Of a DNA stretch of 45,861 nt, positions 31,370 to 38,888 are shown in pieces (position 1 is the first letter of the stretch; every line of letters starts with the position of its first letter). The stretch lies in IMG/VR virus record IMGVR_UViG_3300044515_000006, positions 1 to 45,861 of that record. One strand, 5' to 3'. Made by a program: the position numbers and the translations under genes. This DNA comes from a virus. The notes under the pieces were generated by a model. That model was not told the origin of the DNA and made no database searches. It saw nothing but the letters and a program-made list of their open reading frames with translations.

Positions 31370-31560
31370 TGCTGAACGCTCACGAGCCTGACGAGTTTTG
31401 TTGCGGACCTCGGATCAGTCGAGCGTTGTTTGAAGGAGATGGACTGCTAAATGTGGACGTTTGGGAATGTCCTGAATGTGGCGAAGTGTGGAAGGCTGAA
31501 GAATCAGGCGGAATCAGATTTTGGCGGCCGTATCCCGTGATTGCGATTTTTGCTGTATAG
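31369..31560 (+). CDS. small zinc-ribbon protein
   Basis: A 63-residue protein coupled to the upstream stop (TAATG). Cys pairs CCGP and CPECG plus Trp-rich VWKAEESGGIRFWRP form a probable zinc ribbon. The function is unknown. Confidence 0.55.
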   Translation: MLNAHEPDEFCCGPRISRALFEGDGLLNVDVWECPECGEVWKAEESGGIRFWRPYPVIAIFAV

Positions 31561-31561
31561 T
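31556..31561 (+). promoter_or_regulatory. -10 box for 31568
   Basis: TATAGT is 6 nt before ATG 31568, with TTGCGA 9 nt upstream of it. This matches the sub-group in which the TTGCG element sits close to the -10 box. Confidence 0.45.
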
Positions 31562-31567
31562 ACACGC

Positions 31568-31738
31568 ATGACACTCTCTGTCTGGTACTGGTTGTTTTTC
31601 GTCCTGTACGTGATATTTGGCAGTTGGTGGTATTACGACTCGGCGCGTCCGTTTTATCGCAATTACGGCGGGCATGTTTTCTTTATCGTGCTGCTGTTCA
31701 TCATTGGTTTGAAAATATTTGGCTCCCCGGTGAAATGA
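31568..31738 (+). CDS. small membrane protein
   Basis: A 56-residue protein with two transmembrane helices (VWYWLFFVLYVIFGSWW and VFFIVLLFIIGLKIF) joined by a basic loop. ATG 31568 is chosen because of the -10 box 6 nt before it. A position within the late region makes a holin or other lysis role possible. Confidence 0.55.
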   Translation: MTLSVWYWLFFVLYVIFGSWWYYDSARPFYRNYGGHVFFIVLLFIIGLKIFGSPVK

Positions 31739-31899
31739 TGAGCGACGAACAAGAAATACTGAGCGACGATGAACCACCGCAAGACGATCTGACCGATGCG
31801 GAAAGATCAGTCGGGCTCGCTATGGAAAAGAAACGTGATCCGTTTGGCCTGAAGCATCCGCCGAAGCCGACAAGCAACGCGGAAGACCAGAAGCGCTAA
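31735..31899 (+). CDS. small acidic protein
   Basis: A 54-residue protein, acidic in its first half (MMSDEQEILSDDEPPQDDLT) and basic at the end. The start overlaps the previous stop (ATGATGA). No family is recognised. Confidence 0.5.
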   Translation: MMSDEQEILSDDEPPQDDLTDAERSVGLAMEKKRDPFGLKHPPKPTSNAEDQKR

Positions 31900-31919
31900 T
31901 TGCGCAATTATGCTATGCT
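31897..31919 (+). promoter_or_regulatory. promoter with full TAATTGCGCAATTA palindrome
   Basis: The perfect 14-bp palindrome (31897-31910) is followed after 3 nt by TATGCT (31914-31919), 6 nt before ATG 31926. No convincing -35 hexamer lies 17 bp upstream, so the palindrome is the main conserved element. Confidence 0.6.
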
Positions 31920-31925
31920 GAATAC

Positions 31926-32177
31926 ATGGCACAAGGCGATACTCCCAAGTTTGAATTTGCGCAACCTTCCCAAGTTTCTGAAGAAGAAGTTCTGAAGTAC
32001 TTCGAAGATGCCGACGTGGAAGATGCAATCCTGACGTTGTACACAGCACAAGGGATTATGCGAATGCGCGAAAAAGGCGGACGGAAACGTCGCAAGGATG
32101 CAGACAAGCCACGAATCAGAAACGCTGACGAGAAAATCCGTCCATCGCTGGCTATGGAAGATCCAGCTTCCTCATAA
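31926..32177 (+). CDS. hypothetical protein
   Basis: An 83-residue protein with an acidic first half (SEEEVLKYFEDADVEDAILTLY) and a basic second half (REKGGRKRRKDADKPRIRN). It has a palindrome-bearing leaderless-type promoter. Charge separation suggests a DNA- or RNA-binding partner protein. It is convergent with, and overlaps by 26 nt, the zinc-finger gene at 32152. Confidence 0.5.
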   Translation: MAQGDTPKFEFAQPSQVSEEEVLKYFEDADVEDAILTLYTAQGIMRMREKGGRKRRKDADKPRIRNADEKIRPSLAMEDPASS

Positions 32178-32397
32178 CATCCATCGCACCGTAACCCGTC
32201 AACTGTTCACCCGCGGCCGCTCTGAAAACATCCATTGCCAATTGCCTCATCGCTTCGGCGCCTCTCTTAAAAACCCGATCATGCTCAACAGACCTGTTCT
32301 CTCGTTGGTGTAAAGCTTTACAGTTTTTGCACCAGCGATGACCAGGCGCGGCGGGATTATCCCCACAGCGCGAACAGGTCTTCAGAGTGTCGGTCAA
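32152..32397 (-). CDS. zinc-finger protein, minus strand
   Basis: An 81-residue minus-strand protein with a clear four-Cys site (TCSRCGDNPAAPGHRWCKNC) at its N terminus followed by basic helices. The start is TTG (32395-32397); no ATG or GTG is available before an in-frame stop, so the start is uncertain. It interrupts the plus-strand late operon, like the minus-strand HNH genes, and may be a remnant of a mobile nuclease. Confidence 0.5.
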   Translation of the reverse strand: MTDTLKTCSRCGDNPAAPGHRWCKNCKALHQRENRSVEHDRVFKRGAEAMRQLAMDVFRAAAGEQLTGYGAMDVMRKLDLP

Positions 32398-32440
32398 ACA
32401 CGAATTCTACTAGAACGGTCTATGCTAGGGCAAACCCTCT

Positions 32441-33988
32441 GTGTTTTCATTGGGCATTGCCATGACATTGAGGGCGGGGTTTTTAGCACTCGCGCATAAA
32501 CTTCAGGAAGCAGTCACGCTGATGTCTCAGAAGGACGTTTCAGCGCGGCTTTCAGACGCTCTCAGCGATCAATTCCGCGGCACTGGAACATGGGCTTATC
32601 TGGTCGATGTATTCGGAGACGATAAAGCCGGCGAGTGCGTTTATTCATCGGGCGGCGATCTTCTGAAGGCGCCGTACACCTGTTCTGAGACTGGTGCAAA
32701 GATCGATACGACCAAAGCCGTCGAGGTCTTACCGTTAACAACCTACGCTCTGCAATCCGAAGTAGGGGAAGTCTCTGAAGCCGGCGCGCGGCATTCCAAA
32801 CGCGACATGACGCAACTCCAAACGATTCACGATCACGCAGTTAGCCTTGGGGCGGATTGCGGGATGAAAGAATCGCAGCGGAACGCTTCTCAATCAACCT
32901 CTGGTAAGCCAAACGGCAATGAGGGCAATCACTTGCAAAATGTTTCACGGAAACATGGCAACCCTCAAGTGGACCAAGCTTTATCGGCTTCAGTACTTTC
33001 TTCCGAGGGCGATCGACGGGAAACATCCTTAGATTCTATCAACTTAGTGGAATCGGCGGTCAGTCTGGACGAAATCCATCTTCAGGAAGCGCGCGCAGAC
33101 TACGAAATCAAGCTCATCGCACCTGGCAAGGGTTCGAGCGCCTTCTACCCGGCTGAAGTTCTGAAACGCGACGGGCCCAAGGTTTTCACTCCAGGAACTC
33201 ACGTCTACATCAACCATCCGACCTTGGCAGAGGAAGCCCAGCGGCCGGAAGGCGACGTCAAGAACCTCGCCGGCGTGCTGACCACGGCAGCGGTTTATCA
33301 CGATAACCACGCGAAAGGCCCAGGCCTTTACGGACGAATGAAGGTTTTCGCGGATCACGGCGCGATGGTCGAAGAAAAAGCTGCTCATGTCGGCATGTCC
33401 ATTCGGGCATCGGGGAATCGCGAAGCCGGCAAGACGCGAGAAGGTTTACCAATTTTGAAGGAACTGACCAGCGCTGAATCTGTGGATGTAGTTACCCGGG
33501 CGGGCGCTGGGGGAATGATCTTAACCGAGTCGGCAATATCTCACGAGGAGGCGGGTATGACCCTGCAGGAAGCTCAGAAGTTAATCGCAGACGGCATCAA
33601 GGAAGCAACGGCACCTTTGATGGCTCGTGCGTTGAAGGGCGATGCTCGCGAAGAGGCAACCAAATGCCTCGAAGCTGTGACGTTGCCGGAAAAAGCCAAG
33701 CAACGCATTATCGAGCGCGCGATCGAAGGGACGATCCCGGAGAAAGACGGCGTGCTGGACAAAGAGAAACTGCGGGAAACCGTAGTTGCTCTTGCCAAGT
33801 CAGAGGGCGAGTACCTGGCTTCGGTAGTCGAATCCGGCAAGGTCAAGGGGATGGGCAACGGATCCACCGAAACGTTGACTGAAACCCGCAAGCCGGAAGA
33901 AATCAAACTTCACGCGCTGAAGGTCTTTGAACGTCTCGGACATTCAAAAGAAGCGGCAGAGCGCGCGGTGAAAGGAATGGTGGCCTAA
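32441..33988 (+). CDS. capsid maturation protease fused to scaffold-like regions
   Basis: A 515-residue protein from GTG 32441; ATG 32462 or 32522 are alternatives. An N-terminal module (residues 28-110) and a low-complexity linker with HDHAVSLGADCG precede the protease core: IKLIAPGKGSSAFYPAEVLKRDG, YINHPTLAEEAQRPEGDVKNLAG, GPGLYGRMKVF, HVGMSIRASGNR and ELTSAESVDVVTRAGAGG (outline). These match the capsid-maturation protease of many siphophages. The C-terminal 140 residues are charged and helical and could act as scaffold. It lies upstream of the decoration and major capsid genes, as expected. Confidence 0.8.
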   Translation: MFSLGIAMTLRAGFLALAHKLQEAVTLMSQKDVSARLSDALSDQFRGTGTWAYLVDVFGDDKAGECVYSSGGDLLKAPYTCSETGAKIDTTKAVEVLPLTTYALQSEVGEVSEAGARHSKRDMTQLQTIHDHAVSLGADCGMKESQRNASQSTSGKPNGNEGNHLQNVSRKHGNPQVDQALSASVLSSEGDRRETSLDSINLVESAVSLDEIHLQEARADYEIKLIAPGKGSSAFYPAEVLKRDGPKVFTPGTHVYINHPTLAEEAQRPEGDVKNLAGVLTTAAVYHDNHAKGPGLYGRMKVFADHGAMVEEKAAHVGMSIRASGNREAGKTREGLPILKELTSAESVDVVTRAGAGGMILTESAISHEEAGMTLQEAQKLIADGIKEATAPLMARALKGDAREEATKCLEAVTLPEKAKQRIIERAIEGTIPEKDGVLDKEKLRETVVALAKSEGEYLASVVESGKVKGMGNGSTETLTETRKPEEIKLHALKVFERLGHSKEAAERAVKGMVA

Positions 33989-33989
33989 G

Positions 33990-34292
33990 ATGCCTCACGA
34001 TTCTAAGGGACGCGAACTTAAAATTGGCGATCGGGTTATTTTGGCAGGCAAGATAACCGGCATTTCCCCGAGCGAAGGTTTCTGCAATTGCACGGTGGAA
34101 CTGGATCATGTGATGCCACCGGAGAGCACGAAGACCACGCTTTCGGCCATCAACACTCGCCAGTTGGAACGCGCGGAAAAAGCGGATCGGGAACAAAACG
34201 CGCTTGACGCTGACAAGGCGGAAAAAGAAGACAAGGAACGAGCGGAGCGAACCGCCAAGGACGCTAAGGGCGATCCGGGGAAGGTAAAGTAA
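33990..34292 (+). CDS. small KOW-like/coiled-coil protein
   Basis: A 100-residue protein. The first half (LKIGDRVILAGKITGISPSEG) resembles a small beta-barrel with a KOW-like turn; the second half is a Lys/Glu/Ala coiled coil (residues 60-95). It is 1 nt after the protease gene. It may be a scaffold or head-assembly accessory. No family is certain. Confidence 0.55.
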   Translation: MPHDSKGRELKIGDRVILAGKITGISPSEGFCNCTVELDHVMPPESTKTTLSAINTRQLERAEKADREQNALDADKAEKEDKERAERTAKDAKGDPGKVK

Positions 34293-34293
34293 C

Positions 34294-34719
34294 ATGGCAA
34301 CCAACCAGGCAATTGACGGCCGCAATCACATTAACATTCCCGTTCCGTCTGCGGTGACGGTGGGAATGCCGATCTTAATCGGGCAGCTTTCTGGTGTGGT
34401 CTTGGCCTTACAGCCACTTCCCACACCGACTTCCCCGACTACCGCAACTGTGGATCTTGGCGAAGACTGCTATTTTCTTTCAGTCATCGGCCAATCAACA
34501 CAGTCTCCGAATTCAGTTCAGGCGATCGGCGTAGGTGATGAGATTTTCGCCTCGGGAACACTCGACGCGGCGACGAACGTCACTTACAACCTGACGCTCG
34601 ACAAGACCCGCGGGAATACGCCATTCGGCAATGTGCTGGATGCAATCGCGGCCGGCGTGACGAACGCGTTAACCCGCGTGAGACTCAAGGGCGGCGGCTC
34701 AGGACCGTACGGAGCATAG
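34294..34719 (+). CDS. DUF2190-like capsid decoration protein
   Basis: A 141-residue beta protein: INIPVPSAVTVGMPILIGQLSGVVLA (outline), AIGVGDEIFASGTLDAATN, and C-terminal NVLDAIAAGVTNALTRVRLKGG. The pattern of an early GVVLA strand, a central VGDEIFAS turn and an ending RVRLKG matches DUF2190-type head proteins. It lies directly before the major capsid gene. Confidence 0.72.
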   Translation: MATNQAIDGRNHINIPVPSAVTVGMPILIGQLSGVVLALQPLPTPTSPTTATVDLGEDCYFLSVIGQSTQSPNSVQAIGVGDEIFASGTLDAATNVTYNLTLDKTRGNTPFGNVLDAIAAGVTNALTRVRLKGGGSGPYGA

Positions 34720-34721
34720 CA

Positions 34722-36014
34722 ATGGAAAACTTAACGACCGAACTCTATCAAGCGTCTCCGATCACTGGAGGGCGCATCGAAGTTCCTGGATTCTCGCTGG
34801 TGACTCGCGAAGCCAATGCGCGTCACCAAGTGCGGATCCTTGGCGCCGCGGAAGTCTGGGCCGATTTCGTGGAAGGCCAGTTGAAGCCGTTCTACATGAA
34901 CGAAGCCTTCAACCCGACCGACTCAGGGGCGTGGGATTATCTCTGCCGGCGTTATCCGATGGTGTTCAAAGAAACCATGACCACTTCGGACTTCAACGCG
35001 CTGACAGTTGACGTTCTCAACCGGGAACTGCTTGGCGATTATACCGAGCGGCCGATCCCGAATGCGGGATTGACCAAGCGCGCCACGCTGAACGATTTCC
35101 GCAACAAGAAAGTGTTCATCTTCGACGGACTCGAAACTCCGTTTACGTCCGTTGCTGAAGAGCAAGATCTTCCGTTGGGCGATATCTCCCAGCGAACCGC
35201 AATCACCTACGCGCCACTGAAGTACGAAAAGGGCGCCAAGGTATCGTGGGAAGCGACCATCAATGACGATCTCGGGATATTCCGGGACTTGTCGAATCGA
35301 TTGGCCCGCGGAGCTCGTCGGACGATTAGCAAATTCATCACGACGCTTTACGCTTCGTCCACCGGGCCGAACGCCACGCTGTTCAACACCGCCAACTTCG
35401 CGAACATCATCAACATCGCGAATGGCGCATCAAAAAACAATCCAGCACTCGACATCAACGGGCTGAACGATGCGATGACGGTGATGATGAAGCAAGTCGA
35501 TACAGGTGGCGATCCGATTGAGATCCCAGGGCAAATGTTCCTGGTAGTAGGGCCTTCGTTGTTCGTGACTGCTCAGAATCTTTTGAAGCAGCTCGCAGTT
35601 TTCGCCAACGTGAACGGTGGAACAACTCAGACGTCTGGATCGGGCGCAACACAGACGCTCTACAACGCTCAAATGGTTCAGGTAAGCAACTGGATCGTCC
35701 AGAACCTCACATTGGTTATGGATCCGTACTTGCCGATCGTCGTAACGGCGGCCGGCACAAAAGCAACCCAATGGTACATTTTCGCTGACCCGGCATCCCA
35801 GGGCCGACCGGCTCTCGAGCTTGGGTTCCTGCGCGGATTCGATACCCCGCAGCTTTACCAGAAAATGCCGAACACGATGCGCGTCGGCGGCGGGCTCGAG
35901 CCTTTGCTCGGAGATTTCCGCACGATGACCACGGAGTACAAAGTTCTGATGGCATTCGGCGGCGTTCAGTTGGATGGGCGTTCGGCGGTAGCAAGTACCG
36001 GCCAAGGGGTCTAG
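34722..36014 (+). CDS. major capsid protein
   Basis: A 430-residue HK97/Mu gpT-like capsid protein. ALNDFRNKK-type segment (TLNDFRNKKVFIFDGL), EKGAKVSWEATINDDLGIFRDLSNRLARGARRTI (outline), and a long central domain with MFLVVGPSLFVTAQNLLK, WYIFADPASQGRPALELGFLRGF are characteristic. It is the longest product of the head block after the portal and protease. It ends in TAG 2 nt before a convergent HNH gene. Confidence 0.9.
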   Translation: MENLTTELYQASPITGGRIEVPGFSLVTREANARHQVRILGAAEVWADFVEGQLKPFYMNEAFNPTDSGAWDYLCRRYPMVFKETMTTSDFNALTVDVLNRELLGDYTERPIPNAGLTKRATLNDFRNKKVFIFDGLETPFTSVAEEQDLPLGDISQRTAITYAPLKYEKGAKVSWEATINDDLGIFRDLSNRLARGARRTISKFITTLYASSTGPNATLFNTANFANIINIANGASKNNPALDINGLNDAMTVMMKQVDTGGDPIEIPGQMFLVVGPSLFVTAQNLLKQLAVFANVNGGTTQTSGSGATQTLYNAQMVQVSNWIVQNLTLVMDPYLPIVVTAAGTKATQWYIFADPASQGRPALELGFLRGFDTPQLYQKMPNTMRVGGGLEPLLGDFRTMTTEYKVLMAFGGVQLDGRSAVASTGQGV

Positions 36015-36015
36015 C

Positions 36016-36462
36016 TCAATGATGCGCAGCGCGGCACGTCTTACAGTTGCGCTTGCCGCGCCACATATACACGTTTGCCTCTGTGTATTCGTGTCCGTTC
36101 TTGCAATGGGTGCGAGATTTCCTGAGAGCGGCGGAGGCTTCCTGTCCGCGTTTGGAGCCATGTCCGCGCCGCGTGTTCACTTGAGTGCTGACGGCTTCCA
36201 GATGGTCAGGATTGACACATCTACGATGAAGGCACTTACTTCCGCCATCACACTTGGCGGGATTGTGGCAAGTGTGGTCAATGGTCATGCCTTCCGGGAT
36301 CGGTCCAATGAAAAGTTCATAGGCGACGCGATGCGCGCGCCTTTTATCGAACGCAGCATATCCGCTTTCCCATATCGCTCCAGTCCACAGCCAGCATCCG
36401 TTTTCGTCAATAATCAAGTGCCGCAAAAACCGTTCCATCAGAGTACCGCGCTGGCCTGGCAT
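36016..36462 (-). CDS. HNH homing endonuclease, minus strand
   Basis: A 148-residue minus-strand protein. GCWLWTGAIWESGYAAFDKRRAHRVAYELFIGPIPEGMTIDHTC (outline), CLHRRCVNPDHLEAVSTQVNTRRG is the HNH_3 core, and a C-terminal CKNGHEYTEANVY...CKTCRAAH adds a zinc site. TATAAT lies 7 nt before its ATG. It is placed exactly between the major capsid and connector genes, against their direction, which is typical of a mobile free-standing homing gene. Confidence 0.9.
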   Translation of the reverse strand: MPGQRGTLMERFLRHLIIDENGCWLWTGAIWESGYAAFDKRRAHRVAYELFIGPIPEGMTIDHTCHNPAKCDGGSKCLHRRCVNPDHLEAVSTQVNTRRGHGSKRGQEASAALRKSRTHCKNGHEYTEANVYMWRGKRNCKTCRAAHH

Positions 36463-36469
36463 ATGCGCA

Positions 36470-36475
36470 ATTATA
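36470..36475 (-). promoter_or_regulatory. -10 box of the minus-strand HNH gene
   Basis: TATAAT on the minus strand is followed by TGCGCAT and the ATG at 36462. The TATAATTGCGCA fusion is the same as that upstream of the HNH gene at 24009. Confidence 0.55.
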
Positions 36476-36495
36476 CCGCTGAACTGGAGGCTACT

Positions 36496-36945
36496 GTGTC
36501 ATTCTCTTATAATTCGTGCGACGGAACGCAAGACACAATCGATTTTGTTCGATTGCTTGTCTCTGACACCGTTGCAGTCAATCACATTTTCGAAGACTCC
36601 GAAATCACCGGGGCCTATCGAATTCAAGCGGCACAGTTTCAGAGCGGTCAGGGTTACAGCCAACTACAAGGCGCAAACCTTCCGAGTTCTCCGGTTTCGT
36701 ATCTTCGCGTGGCGGCGCTCTTGCTGGATGCGGTTGCTTCGAACAAAGCTCGGCTCAGTTCTGTTATCGGACTCCTGGACGTGAAGTTGAACCCGGCACT
36801 GGCACAGAAGGCGCTGAGGGATCAGGCGGCCGCTTATCGGGCAACGGACGATGATGCTGGAGCATTCGCGATTATCGAGCAAGTTCGAAACTCGTTCACA
36901 TTGCAAGATCGGTTCTTCTCGCAAGTGCAAAGGCAGTCTGTATGA
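36496..36945 (+). CDS. head-tail connector (adaptor) protein
   Basis: A 149-residue helical protein from GTG 36496, preceded by GGAGG at ideal spacing; the longer in-frame reading upstream is antisense to the HNH gene and rejected. IDFVRLLVSDTVAVNHIFEDSEIT, then AALLLDAVASNKARLSSVIGLLDVKLNPALAQKALRDQA (outline) have the head-completion/adaptor look. Position between capsid and neck genes supports it. Confidence 0.7.
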   Translation: MSFSYNSCDGTQDTIDFVRLLVSDTVAVNHIFEDSEITGAYRIQAAQFQSGQGYSQLQGANLPSSPVSYLRVAALLLDAVASNKARLSSVIGLLDVKLNPALAQKALRDQAAAYRATDDDAGAFAIIEQVRNSFTLQDRFFSQVQRQSV

Positions 36946-37346
36946 ACCAAGACTTAGCCTACGAATTTAGCGCGGTGATGCCCGCGGCGATTGCTACCGG
37001 AGCATTCGTTTCGCTTTGCACGATTCAGGCTCCAGATGGAACCATCGGGCCTTCAGGACAGCCAAGTGGCAATTTTACAAACACTGCGGGGCTTGTAAAC
37101 ATCCCCTGCATGGATGCGCCAGTTTCGGAAAACCGGATTCAGGCAACCGAAACCAGGTCGTTTGCGGAAATCATGAGCAAGGGTTACCGTCATGTGCTTT
37201 TGAACGGCTACTATCCCACGATTGATTTCGGGCAACGAACCGGAGCGCGGGCGGTAGTCGATGGAGTGAACTACACGATTTTAGGTGTTGAATCTGATTC
37301 TCAAAATCAGATGACGCGGCTTCATTTGGAGCTGTCTACCGTATGA
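36942..37346 (+). CDS. head-tail joining (stopper-like) protein
   Basis: A 134-residue beta protein (GYRHVLLNGYYPTIDFGQRTG, then VDGVNYTILGVESDSQNQMTRLHLEL). Beta-rich small proteins between the connector and the gp10-like gene are typically head-tail joining or stopper proteins. It overlaps both neighbours by ATGA. Confidence 0.68.
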   Translation: MNQDLAYEFSAVMPAAIATGAFVSLCTIQAPDGTIGPSGQPSGNFTNTAGLVNIPCMDAPVSENRIQATETRSFAEIMSKGYRHVLLNGYYPTIDFGQRTGARAVVDGVNYTILGVESDSQNQMTRLHLELSTV

Positions 37347-37705
37347 ACATAAGCGCAACATCGACGTTCACCCCAGGCAATCTGAACGATTTCATGTTTG
37401 GTTCAAATGGATTTTACGGCAAGGTTCTCAAGTCAGTTACGGAGTCTGGAGACCTCGTGGCGGCGAAAGCGAAAGACCTTGTAGCAGTGGATACCGGAGC
37501 CACGCGCGATTCAATCGATAGTGTTGCGATTCAGTCTGAAACCAAGATCGAAGCCATTGTTGCTCCGCACACTTCTTACTCTGGTTTTTTGGAATTCGGC
37601 ACACGAAAGATGGCGGCTCAACCTTTCCTGCGGCCAGCCGCGGATTCTTCACATGACGAAGTGATGAGCATTTTTGAAGCGAACGGAGTAGGGCGTGCTG
37701 CATAA
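37343..37705 (+). CDS. HK97 gp10-like neck protein
   Basis: A 120-residue protein. DLVAVDTGATRDSI, HTSYSGFLEFGTRKMAAQPFLRPAAD is the diagnostic signature of the HK97 gp10-like family (DTG...YxxxxEFGTxxxxaxPFlrPA). Members sit at the head-tail interface. Overlap with the tail terminator gene is TAATG-like at 37705. Confidence 0.88.
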   Translation: MNISATSTFTPGNLNDFMFGSNGFYGKVLKSVTESGDLVAAKAKDLVAVDTGATRDSIDSVAIQSETKIEAIVAPHTSYSGFLEFGTRKMAAQPFLRPAADSSHDEVMSIFEANGVGRAA

Positions 37706-38121
37706 TGGCGACTTCGCTGGAAACCAAACTTCGAACCCAGGCATCGGCTTACGCGCCTTTAACAGCGCTATTGGGCAATCCGTTCCGTTGGTACGACAGT
37801 CAATTATTGCAAGGCTCCCTGTACCCGGCGATCGTAGTAATGCAAGTCAGTGGAAGCCCGACGTACGTACAGACCGGCAGACTGCCAACCGGATTTACTC
37901 GAATTCAGTTCACGATCTGGGACACGGATTCAGAAAGAGCACGGCGAGTGGAAGCGGCGCTCGAAAGCTTTCTCGACCAATTCAATGCAATCGGGATACC
38001 GGGACTCGTTCAGTATCCGAACGAAATCGTACTTCAGCGAGCGGGGTATTTCGCGGAACCGGCGCCGGCTTTATTCCAGCGCATCAACGACGCGATGATT
38101 TTCAGCAACTCGAATTTGTAA
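37705..38121 (+). CDS. tail terminator/tail completion protein
   Basis: A 138-residue protein (AYAPLTALLGNPFRWYDSQLLQG, YPAIVVMQVSG, TRIQFTIWDTDSERARRVEAALESFLDQF in outline) matching the DUF3168/tail terminator layout: alpha/beta with a central ...IQFTIW strand. It follows gp10-like and precedes the tail tube gene in canonical siphophage order. Confidence 0.78.
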   Translation: MATSLETKLRTQASAYAPLTALLGNPFRWYDSQLLQGSLYPAIVVMQVSGSPTYVQTGRLPTGFTRIQFTIWDTDSERARRVEAALESFLDQFNAIGIPGLVQYPNEIVLQRAGYFAEPAPALFQRINDAMIFSNSNL

Positions 38122-38135
38122 AGGGGAAATAGAAA

Positions 38136-38597
38136 ATGCCTATCACTTCAGCAATTGGGGCGGCGACACCAGTAAAAGGGTTACTTCTGCAAGTCGGCAA
38201 CGCGGGCTCGCCTGAGACGATGAACACCATCGCCAATGCTACTGATGTAGTGGTGCCCGTCACTGCTACAACGGTCGAGGTCACCAACGTGGGCGACTCG
38301 TGGCGCCGGCGCATTCCGACGCTGTACGACATGGGCAAGATCGCGTTCAAAATCTTCTGGATGATGGAAGAGCCGACGCATCGAAACTCCCTCGGCGGTG
38401 GAGTCGTAGGGGCGGGCTTGCGGTATTTGCTCGTTAACGGGCTCTTGCGTGATTATCAACTGGTCTACAGCGATGGCAATTTATCAACTGACGCGTTCCC
38501 TGCGTATGTGACTGGCTTCTCGATTACGGGGAAGACGGGCGGCGTATGGGAAGCGAGTATCGAATTGAGCAACTCAGGTGCTCCGAGCTTGGTATAA
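38136..38597 (+). CDS. major tail (tube) protein
   Basis: A 153-residue beta protein beginning MPITSAIGAATPVKG, with VEVTNVGDSWRRRIPTLYDMGK in the middle and FSITGKTGGVWEASIELSNSGAPSLV at the end (outline). The Nterm-strand, loop and final G-x-VWEASIE strand suit a siphophage tail tube protein. AGGGGAAAT provides a ribosome site. A strong hairpin follows. Confidence 0.82.
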   Translation: MPITSAIGAATPVKGLLLQVGNAGSPETMNTIANATDVVVPVTATTVEVTNVGDSWRRRIPTLYDMGKIAFKIFWMMEEPTHRNSLGGGVVGAGLRYLLVNGLLRDYQLVYSDGNLSTDAFPAYVTGFSITGKTGGVWEASIELSNSGAPSLV

Positions 38598-38624
38598 GCT
38601 GACGTTCACCCCATGACGTTAGCA

Positions 38625-38656
38625 GCCGTGCGCGATACTCCGAAGTCGCGCACGGC
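38625..38656. terminator. strong terminator hairpin after tail tube gene
   Basis: GCCGTGCGCGA (38625-38635) pairs perfectly with TCGCGCACGGC (38646-38656) around a 10-nt loop, followed by TTATCTATTT. It can end the very highly expressed tube transcript and, from the other side, the minus-strand ORF ending at 38661. Confidence 0.75.
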
Positions 38657-38660
38657 TTAT

Positions 38661-38888
38661 CTATTTGCGCATGTTATGCCGACGCTGTCTCTCTTTAAGC
38701 CTATGACACTCCCGACATTGTCTGTTAGTGCTGGAGCGAGACTTGGCGATGTGCGTGTTGGTTGCATCGTAGGGATGTCCATGCGGGCAGTGCGTCTTGC
38801 TAGCCCAAACTTTTCCTGCTTCTCCGCGCTGTACCTTTTGCGCAAACGTGCTATATTCCGTGGTGATGACACCCAATGGTGCGGACAC
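38661..38888 (-). pseudogene. probable HNH/zinc-finger remnant, minus strand
   Basis: A 75-codon minus-strand ORF. Its second half ([15 protein letters not shown], then [16 protein letters not shown]) is the C-terminal zinc module of phage HNH proteins, comparable to CKNGHEYTEANVY...CKTCRAAH of the HNH gene at 36016. The HNH core itself is absent, and the first part is antisense to the promoter and start of the chaperone gene. It is best read as a degraded homing gene, although a small functional zinc protein cannot be excluded. Confidence 0.55.
38837..38857 (+). promoter_or_regulatory. promoter for tail chaperone operon
   Basis: TTTGCGCAAA (38837-38846), a palindrome related to the family motif, is followed by TATATT (38852-38857), 8 nt before ATG 38866. 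It restarts transcription after the hairpin at 38625. Confidence 0.5.

Noticed and set aside
36019-36495. N-terminal extension of the connector gene (ATG 36019)
   Set aside because: It is antisense to a clear HNH gene, and GTG 36496 has an ideal ribosome site.
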